From: CAYYTU01 sp964474655
GTDB taxonomy: Bacteria; Chloroflexota; Anaerolineae; B4-G1
DNA length: 19,877 nucleotides
Assembly: GCA_964474655.1 (NCBI GenBank)
Contig: CAYYTU010000055.1
Location: 1-19,877, forward strand
Direction: 5' to 3'
This document shows, one piece after another, positions 6,522 to 11,906 of this stretch. The position numbers and the translations under genes are program-made. The notes under the pieces are model-generated. The model saw nothing but the letters and a program-made list of their open reading frames with translations. It did not search any database and was not told the origin of the DNA. Each line of letters opens with the position of its first letter. The stretch's first letter is position 1.

Positions 6522-6731
6522 TTATGGACCGTATCGTTGTTCTTCCTTCTGGCGTCGCTTGCGTTCGCGGCGGATGGCTTTCCGGCGTGCGATACGACGC
6601 TGCTCGCTTTCGGGGACGAAGTAACGCTTCTTCTTCACTGTGCTCAGGATCCGTGAACGCGCCACCTTCTTACGGAATCGCTTGAGCAGGCTTTGTTGTG
6701 ATTCTCCTGACCGTAATTCAACTTTTGCCAC
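6522..6731 (-). CDS. rpsU: Ribosomal protein bS21
   Basis: A 69-aa, very basic 30S subunit protein. It shows the bS21 pattern: VELRSGESQQSLLKRFRKKV (4-23), a basic middle with KKKRYFVPESEQRR, and a Lys/Arg-rich C-terminal helix (RRKAIRRERKRRQKE). bS21 sits near the 3' end of 16S rRNA and helps initiation. The start is GTG at 6731, supported by AAGGAGGTGA (6737-6746), a near-perfect anti-Shine-Dalgarno complement at ideal spacing. It is followed after 2 bases by the S1-domain gene. A hairpin in its leader (6778-6802) may be regulatory. Confidence 0.95.
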   Translation of the reverse strand: MAKVELRSGESQQSLLKRFRKKVARSRILSTVKKKRYFVPESEQRRIARRKAIRRERKRRQKEEQRYGP

Positions 6732-6736
6732 TTAGT

Positions 6737-6746
6737 TCACCTCCTT
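6737..6746 (-). promoter_or_regulatory. Extended ribosome binding site for the GTG-started rpsU
   Basis: AAGGAGGTGA ends 5 bases before the GTG at 6731-6729. This 10-base complement to the 16S rRNA tail fixes the non-ATG start and suggests strong translation of bS21 and, through coupling, of the S1 protein. Confidence 0.85.
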
Positions 6747-6777
6747 CTTCCATACTCTTGGCGGCTTTCGCTCCATA

Positions 6778-6802
6778 TGGGGAGGCCTTAGAGTGCTCCC
6801 CA
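6778..6802 (-). promoter_or_regulatory. Leader hairpin between the DksA-like gene and rpsU
   Basis: TGGGGAG (6802-6796 on minus) pairs with CTCCCCA (6784-6778), a perfect 7-bp stem with an 11-base loop, about 30 bases upstream of the rpsU ribosome binding site. No T-run follows, so it is not a standard terminator. It could be an RNA-processing or autoregulatory site of the ribosomal genes. Confidence 0.45.
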
Positions 6803-6867
6803 CGCATTGGGCAAAATCGACCGCTGTCCAAAACCAAAACCTATTTGTGCACTGTAAATCGCTCTTC

Positions 6868-7206
6868 TTAGACCTGTTTACCAGATTGTGCGCACTGGAT
6901 GCATACGTGGGTGTCTGGCAACACCTCCAGGCGATCGGGATGAATGGGGTTTCCACAATGCTTACATACGCCGTAGGTCCCCTCGTCCAGCCGCCCGAGC
7001 GCGCGTTTCAGGCTCTCGGCCCGTTCTCTAAGCCGCTCTAACATCGCTTGATCGAATTCCCAGCGTGTGATCGCTGGGTCTCCTTGGCCCAAGCCGTAGT
7101 CGGGCTTTTCCTCCAAACCCGATTCCAGGGCCTCTATCTGAGCCTGGATTTCGTCAAGTTCCTGTTTTAACTCCGATTTATCGTCCTGTACGATTTCTGT
7201 TTTCAT
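6868..7206 (-). CDS. TraR/DksA-type zinc-finger protein
   Basis: A 112-aa protein with two coiled-coil helices (about 8-30 and 50-73) followed by a DksA-type C4 zinc finger: Cys81-x2-Cys84-x17-Cys102-x2-Cys105 (GVCKHCGNPI, then THVCIQCAQ). Family members enter the RNA polymerase secondary channel and tune transcription during stress, often with ppGpp. The linker between helices, KPDYGLGQGDPA, replaces the D-x-x-D-x-A tip of E. coli DksA, so ppGpp-dependent function is not assured. The start at 7206 (MKTEIVQDD) fits homologue style but has no ribosome binding site. A GTG at 7266 would add 20 residues and is not better supported. First gene of the translation block, 136 bases before rpsU. Confidence 0.88.
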   Translation of the reverse strand: MKTEIVQDDKSELKQELDEIQAQIEALESGLEEKPDYGLGQGDPAITRWEFDQAMLERLRERAESLKRALGRLDEGTYGVCKHCGNPIHPDRLEVLPDTHVCIQCAQSGKQV

Positions 7207-7530
7207 AGGAACAGCAAAACTTGGTCGACCGTTACCATGTTGTAGTATCGGTATGGACCAAGTCACATTGAGCGACGGATTTGATTTGGGAGAATCAACT
7301 GAGGTTAACTGTTGCTTGGTGAGTCCTCCACGCGGTGTGAGTAGCGGAGCGACGTACGCGGATCATAATAGGGTATGCTTCTTTGGTTCTCAACGTCCAA
7401 CCAAGATCAATAAGCTGCTCGCCAAGCGTCTAGTGCTGGTCCTCCTGTTACCCGTCGCTGACATAGGCCATAGTCGAGTGGCAGGTCACAAGCGACAGTG
7501 CGGTTCGTGCGTATATTTCAGTAAAAGTTC
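7207..7530 (-). promoter_or_regulatory. Predicted long untranslated leader of the DksA-like/rpsU block
   Basis: If the promoter at 7537-7564 is used, about 320 bases of RNA precede the DksA-like ATG. This stretch has no supported ORF. It contains a hairpin, AACCAA and TTGGTT at 7399-7404 and 7383-7388 around a 10-base loop, and an isolated AGGAGG (minus strand of 7441-7446) with no convincing start codon at normal spacing. I did not recognise it as a known riboswitch, 6S, SRP or RNase P RNA. It may be a leader or a small RNA. Confidence 0.45.
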
Positions 7531-7536
7531 CTTTAC

Positions 7537-7564
7537 ATTATAGCATAAATTTCCCTTCTGACAA
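7537..7564 (-). promoter_or_regulatory. Strong SigA-type promoter for the DksA-like/rpsU block
   Basis: On minus, TTGTCA (7564-7559, one mismatch to TTGACA) and a perfect TATAAT (7542-7537) are separated by 16 bases, in an AT-rich patch right after the uvrC stop codon. Transcription would begin near 7530 and run into the DksA-like, rpsU and S1 genes. This is the best promoter in the window apart from that of groS-groL. Confidence 0.8.
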
Positions 7565-7592
7565 TGTAACATTGCAGCCCGGGTCTTCAGGG

Positions 7593-9449
7593 TTAGAGCC
7601 TACTTTTTATGGCCTGAGCTACTTGGTGGGGCATACGGGGGATGGCGGCTATCTCCTCGATGCTGGCCTGGCGGATGTTGTCGATAGATCCGAACGTCTT
7701 AAGCAAGGCTTTGCGACGGGCGGGCCCGACGCCGGGGATCTCTTCCAGCTGGGAGGTCAGGCTGCCTTTCCGGCGGCGCGTGCGGTGATGTGTGATGGCG
7801 AAGCGGTGAGCCTCGTCCCGTATGCGCTGCATCAGGAACAAGCCCTGGGAGCGACGCGGCAGCACGATCGGCTTCTCTCTTTCGGGGATGAATATCTCCT
7901 CGTGCCGCTTGGCCAGAGCGGCCAAGGCCACGCGATCAAGCAACTCGAACTGCTCCAGCACCTCAATGGCTACTCTGAGCTGTCCCTGACCGCCGTCCAC
8001 CACAAGTAGATCGGGCAGCTTGCCCCAGCCTTTGATGTCCCGTTGGCCCGGTGATTCCTTCGTCGAAGCGATGTGCCAGCGCCGGAAGCGGCGTTCCAAT
8101 ACCTCGCGCATGGCGGCGTAGTCATCCTGACCGCTGACGTCTCGCACGTTGAAGCGCCGGTAGCGGGATTTGCGCGGCACCCCATGCACGAAGACGACCA
8201 TGCTGCCGACGGTCTCCTTCCCACGGGTGGTCGAGATGTCGTAACATTCGATGCGGGTCGGGGCTTGTGGCAGGCCCAATGCCTCCTCGAGCTCGGCTAG
8301 CGCTTGCTCTTGCTTGTGAGCGTCGGCCTGCCACTGGGCCCGCAACGCGGCCAAGGTCTCGGCGGCGTTTTCGGCCGCCATCTTCACCAAATCTTTCTTT
8401 TTGCCCCTTCGCGGCACTTTGAGGGTTACTTTGGTGCCTCGCTTCCGTTTGAGCCAGCGTTCGATGATCAGGGCCTCATCGATCTGCTCCGGTAGCAGAA
8501 CCTCCGGTGGAATATAAGCTGCTTCGTCATAGAATTGTTTGAGGAACGCGGCCATCACCTGGCGATCTTGCTCGTCCTGGGTGCCTTCCAGCACGAAGTA
8601 CTCGCGCCCCAGCAGTTTGCCGCCCCGGATGAAGAAGACTTGCACGCAGGCGTCGTCTTCCTCGCGGGCGAACGCGATCACGTCCTGGTCGGCACCCGCC
8701 ACCGAGACGACCTTCTGGCGCTTGACGATGGCCTGGACCGCACGCAGCTGGTCGCGCAGGTCAGCGGCCTGTTCGAATTCCCATTGTTCGGCCGCGGTGT
8801 CCATGCGCTCCTCCAGGTCGGCGATCACCTCTTCGCTGTGGCCTTCGAGGAAGCGCACGAGTCCGTCGATCATCGCGCGGTACTCTTCTTGCGTCACAGC
8901 GCCGATGCAAGGCCCGAGGCAGCGCTTGATCTCGTAGTATAGGCAAGCCCGTTCGTCCTGGCCTGTGATCTCTCGGTTGCAGGTCAGGTAGGGGAACGAG
9001 CGTCGCAGCAGATCCAGCGTCTCGTGGACGGCTCCCGAGGAGGTATAGGGGCCGAAGTAACGGCTGCCGTCCTGCGCCATTCGCCGTGTGATCATCACTT
9101 TGGGGTAGGGATCGGCCAGGGTCACTTTGATGTAGGGGTAGCGCTTGTCGTCTTTGAAGCGCACGTTATAACGCGGACGGTGCTTCTTGATCAAGTTCGC
9201 TTCCAGGATCAGCGCTTCCAGCTCGGAGTCTGTGATGATGAAGTCCAGGTCAGCGAGTTCGGAGACCAAAGCGCGGGTCTTGGGGTTCTCCTGAGCCGAG
9301 GCGTGGAAGTAGGAGCGGACGCGGTCGCGCAGATCGATGGTCTTGCCCACGTAGATGACGTTATCGTCCACGTCGTGCATCAGGTAGACGCCCGGCTTGT
9401 GGGGTAGGGCCTTGATCTGATGTTGGAGGTGGTCTGTGGTATCGATCAT
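7593..9449 (-). CDS. uvrC: UvrABC excision nuclease subunit C
   Basis: Makes both incisions around DNA lesions in nucleotide excision repair after damage loading by UvrA/UvrB. The 618-aa protein has all family parts: GIY-YIG nuclease (17-94; GVYLM, VIYVGKT, Arg42, Glu83), four cysteines C157, C169, C177, C181 matching the reported 4Fe-4S ligands of UvrC, UVR/UvrB-binding motif (about 213-248), RNase H-like nuclease with Asp404 (CYDIS), DDY at 442-444, Asp485 (VVDGGQGQL) and the AHRFAITHHR histidines (548-555), and a C-terminal helix-hairpin-helix pair (565-618; IPGVGPARRKALL). Start ATG at 9449 has only a weak ribosome binding site. Length and active sites are complete. It is monocistronic by layout. 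Confidence 0.98.
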   Translation of the reverse strand: MIDTTDHLQHQIKALPHKPGVYLMHDVDDNVIYVGKTIDLRDRVRSYFHASAQENPKTRALVSELADLDFIITDSELEALILEANLIKKHRPRYNVRFKDDKRYPYIKVTLADPYPKVMITRRMAQDGSRYFGPYTSSGAVHETLDLLRRSFPYLTCNREITGQDERACLYYEIKRCLGPCIGAVTQEEYRAMIDGLVRFLEGHSEEVIADLEERMDTAAEQWEFEQAADLRDQLRAVQAIVKRQKVVSVAGADQDVIAFAREEDDACVQVFFIRGGKLLGREYFVLEGTQDEQDRQVMAAFLKQFYDEAAYIPPEVLLPEQIDEALIIERWLKRKRGTKVTLKVPRRGKKKDLVKMAAENAAETLAALRAQWQADAHKQEQALAELEEALGLPQAPTRIECYDISTTRGKETVGSMVVFVHGVPRKSRYRRFNVRDVSGQDDYAAMREVLERRFRRWHIASTKESPGQRDIKGWGKLPDLLVVDGGQGQLRVAIEVLEQFELLDRVALAALAKRHEEIFIPEREKPIVLPRRSQGLFLMQRIRDEAHRFAITHHRTRRRKGSLTSQLEEIPGVGPARRKALLKTFGSIDNIRQASIEEIAAIPRMPHQVAQAIKSRL

Positions 9450-9608
9450 ATGGTCGATGATACCATACCGCGCAGTGGGACGCCAGCCGGAGCGGTTGGA
9501 GCGTCAGTCGAGCTGGTTAGTCCCTTATCGACTACTTTGACGCATGCTTTTCTCAGCGTTCTTGGCGCTCTCTGCGGTAAAGGCCCTTTTGGGTCTGGCT
9601 TGTCTAGG
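9450..9608. other. Intergenic region between the glycosyltransferase operon and uvrC
   Basis: About 160 bases with no gene. It carries a fragment of the CTCTGCG-type dispersed repeat (9551-9581). A TATCAT hexamer just before the uvrC ATG could be a -10 but has no good -35. A short imperfect GGTATC / GATACC palindrome brackets the uvrC start codon. No strong terminator for the upstream operon was found. Confidence 0.5.
9551..9581 (+). repeat. Fragment of the CTCTGCG-type dispersed repeat
   Basis: Aligns without gaps to 3143-3173, the right half of the MITE-like element, with roughly six or seven mismatches in 31 bases: both begin TCTCAGCG and end GCGGTxAA. It lacks the GTAACCGTTCAG terminus, so it is either a decayed end or a different member of the same repeat family. 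Confidence 0.6.
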
Positions 9609-11867
9609 TTAGGGCATTACTTTGATCGGTGTCAGTTTCACGTAGTTGGAAAGCATCTCGCCGTGCTCGGAGATCACCGGCAGGTGGACGATCTCTTCGT
9701 CTTCCATGTCGTATATTGCTACTCGCAGATTGTACTCTCCGGGGGGGGTATTCTGGGAGATGGTCAGTGAACGTTGCTCGACGATCTTGTCTCCCGGCTG
9801 CCAGGCCGCCGTGGGCGCCTCGCCATCTTGGGGCCAGCTATCCTGTTGGGCTGCTTTGTGTTGGCGGTAATTGATCAGCTGAGTCGATAGGGTGTAGTTG
9901 GTCTCCATCGAGCGCAGAGCTTGCCAGTAGAGGGTCAGCGTGATCGCCTGACCGGGATGGGCTGCTCGCCGGTCGATCTCGTATCCTGTCAGCATCATCC
10001 GTCCGCCGAAGTTGACCGCGATCGGGTTCGGCACGTCCCCGGGGTGGGATTGGATCGCGATCTGGCCGAAGCGAACGTGGTCGCTGCGGGACTCTCCGTC
10101 CGGCCCCTGCGTCTCTAACCGGACGTCTGTTTTCGTCTCGTATAATCCCACACTGATCTGCGCCTCATCAGGCGCGTAGGTTGTCTTGGGCAGCGGCACC
10201 ACGTACCGATCGGCCCAGCGATAGCCCGGTTCCAACCAGGTGGTGGAGAGCAATCCCAGGCCTGGATACGTATCGCGCTGGGCGATCAGCCGGTCGTGCC
10301 GCCCCAGCAGGTGGGCGAAGACGGTGTAGTCGCGCTCGGTCCGGGTCAGCGCCTCCCAGTAAAGGGTCACTTCCACCTCGCCGCCGGGTTTTGTCACCTC
10401 GGTTGCCAGATCGTAGCCCAGCAGGCGCATCGTCTTGCCGAATTCAACGTCTAGTCGGTGGGGGATGGCGGCGACGTCGGCCTCGCTCAGCCGTTCGGGG
10501 AGCGCGTAGGCCGGGCGGATCCAGACGAAGGGCGCCGCCGTCGAGAGCGCCAGCAGGAAGAGCGCGAAGGCCGCCACGGCCCAGTGCCCCCAGCGGCGCG
10601 GCAGCCAGCCGCTCAATCCCAGCGCCAGCAGCATCGACCAGACCGGCAGCGCGGCGAAGATCAGCCGACCCTGCGAGGACCAGGTGATCCGCGCCCACTG
10701 AATCCAGGGGATGAGAACCGCAAGACCCCAGAGGAGGCAGAGGAGAATGGAGAAGCGAGAATCAAGAATGATGAATTTGCGTGAGAGGCGTATGATCAGG
10801 CCGAGGGCGGCGGTCACGAGGATGGTGTTGAGTATGGTGTAGGCCCAAGGGGCCATCGGGACGTTGAGCCCGCCGAAGTTGCCCCAGTAGCCGGCCAGGA
10901 AGCTGAAGCGCTCGCGCCAGAGCTGCGCCAGGCCGGCCGGCACGTCGCGCTGGCCCAGAACCTCGATGAAGACGTTGAGGCCGGTCAGGTCGCCGTAGAG
11001 TCGCAGGTTGCGCAGGTACCACCAGCCGGCGATGGCGAGCACGGGCAAGAGCGTGCATAAGCCGCCGACGAGGAACTCGCGCCAGGAGCGTCTTCTCACC
11101 GCCCGCGTGGTGACCACCAGCGCCGTCAGCAACGTCAGCCCCAGTGAGCTGGTCTTGGTCAGCGCCGCCAGCCCCAGCACCATCCCCAGCATCAGATATC
11201 TGCACACTTGCCACTTACCACTTGCCACTTGCATACTTGCAGACTTGCCACTTGCCAACTTGATCAGCATCAGCAGCGCCAGGCTGCTCAGCGGCACCAC
11301 TAGGTTGTCGTTGTTCACCGCCCCGGCGATGAAGACTACCATCGGCGTGAAGGCGTGGATGGCCGTTGCGCCCAGCGCCAGCCAGGGCGCAGAGGGGAAG
11401 ACCGCTTGCACGATGCGATAGGTCAAGTAGACGCCCGCCGCCGCCATCAGCACCGAGAGGAAGCGCACGATATGAATCGCCAGCACGGTCCCCCGCCAGG
11501 GGAAGGCCTCGCGTGCGGTATGGTGGACGACCAGGTTGACGTTGCCGTCGGGGGTGGCGATGCCGTTGTCGGCGTGGGGGTTGAGGTGACGGACCTGCGC
11601 CATATCCGAGGTGTCGATCCAGAAGGTCGCCAGCGCGCCAATGGCGTAGTAGAGCGGCGGCTGGCTGCCCTCCTGCCGCCAGGGCGTCTCGACGCCCGGC
11701 TCCTGCACCGGCAGCGACCAATGATCGGCGATGTACTTGACCATCGGATAATGCCACAGCTCATCGGAGGCCTCGAAGGGCGGCACGATGAGGCTGTAAG
11801 CGGCGCTCAGCAGGATGAATGCAGCCAGGATGACCGTCAATATGCGCTTTCTGGTCTGTTTATCCAT
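9609..11867 (-). CDS. Polytopic membrane protein, DUF2142/GT-C-like, with two C-terminal beta modules
   Basis: A 752-aa protein with an N-terminal signal-anchor (8-28) and about ten membrane segments up to residue 450. The first outer loop has FEASDELWHY (31-40) and then SQPPLYY (68-74); with VNNDNL (184-189), RNLRLYGD (286-293) and SSQGRLIFAALP (397-408) this resembles DUF2142/ArnT-like GT-C proteins that use polyprenyl-linked sugars. Asp35-Glu36 is in the position of the GT-C acidic motif. Residues 481-585 and 625-730 are two copies of a module (GYDL/GYEI, TLYWEAL/TLYWQAL, YTVFAHL/YTLSTQL, YDMED) shared with the next three genes. Two short repeat tracts lie in frame (11206-11262 and 10741-10780). 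AAGGATAGT precedes the ATG. Substrate unknown. Confidence 0.85.
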   Translation of the reverse strand: MDKQTRKRILTVILAAFILLSAAYSLIVPPFEASDELWHYPMVKYIADHWSLPVQEPGVETPWRQEGSQPPLYYAIGALATFWIDTSDMAQVRHLNPHADNGIATPDGNVNLVVHHTAREAFPWRGTVLAIHIVRFLSVLMAAAGVYLTYRIVQAVFPSAPWLALGATAIHAFTPMVVFIAGAVNNDNLVVPLSSLALLMLIKLASGKSASMQVASGKWQVCRYLMLGMVLGLAALTKTSSLGLTLLTALVVTTRAVRRRSWREFLVGGLCTLLPVLAIAGWWYLRNLRLYGDLTGLNVFIEVLGQRDVPAGLAQLWRERFSFLAGYWGNFGGLNVPMAPWAYTILNTILVTAALGLIIRLSRKFIILDSRFSILLCLLWGLAVLIPWIQWARITWSSQGRLIFAALPVWSMLLALGLSGWLPRRWGHWAVAAFALFLLALSTAAPFVWIRPAYALPERLSEADVAAIPHRLDVEFGKTMRLLGYDLATEVTKPGGEVEVTLYWEALTRTERDYTVFAHLLGRHDRLIAQRDTYPGLGLLSTTWLEPGYRWADRYVVPLPKTTYAPDEAQISVGLYETKTDVRLETQGPDGESRSDHVRFGQIAIQSHPGDVPNPIAVNFGGRMMLTGYEIDRRAAHPGQAITLTLYWQALRSMETNYTLSTQLINYRQHKAAQQDSWPQDGEAPTAAWQPGDKIVEQRSLTISQNTPPGEYNLRVAIYDMEDEEIVHLPVISEHGEMLSNYVKLTPIKVMP
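10741..10780 (-). repeat. In-frame purine/pyrimidine-biased repeat tract inside the DUF2142-like gene
   Basis: The tract is built of GAGAA(T/G) and AAGAATGATGAAT-like words, unlike the GC-rich surroundings, and encodes KFIILDSRFSILL (364-376) in a loop and the start of a membrane segment. It looks like intergenic simple repeat captured in frame. Homologous proteins lacking it would confirm insertion. Confidence 0.45.
11206..11262 (-). repeat. Heptamer minisatellite ACTTGCC inside the DUF2142-like gene
   Basis: On plus, about eight tandem variants of the heptamer ACTTGCC (ACTTACC, ACTTGCA, with single-base spacers) fill 57 bases, an exact multiple of 3, so the frame is kept. It encodes the KLASGKSASMQVASGKWQVC stretch between two membrane segments (about residues 203-222), where a length change in a loop is tolerable. 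Repeat number may vary between strains. Confidence 0.85.
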
Positions 11868-11906
11868 ACTATCCTTGTCGATGCGTTGGGCATTTCTCTA
11901 TCGGCG

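Noticed and set aside
7423..7446. AGGAGG (minus of 7441-7446) followed by a TTG as a possible upstream short ORF
   Set aside because: The spacing to TTG is about 15 bases and the frame closes after about 12 codons; too weak to call a leader peptide.
7253..7543. A 96-codon plus-strand open frame in the leader region
   Set aside because: No ribosome binding site, no family resemblance, and it runs against the strong minus-strand promoter.
9585..9600. GGCCC / GGGCC-type hairpin as a terminator of the glycan operon
   Set aside because: The stem is only 3-5 bp and the following T-run is short; not strong enough to call.
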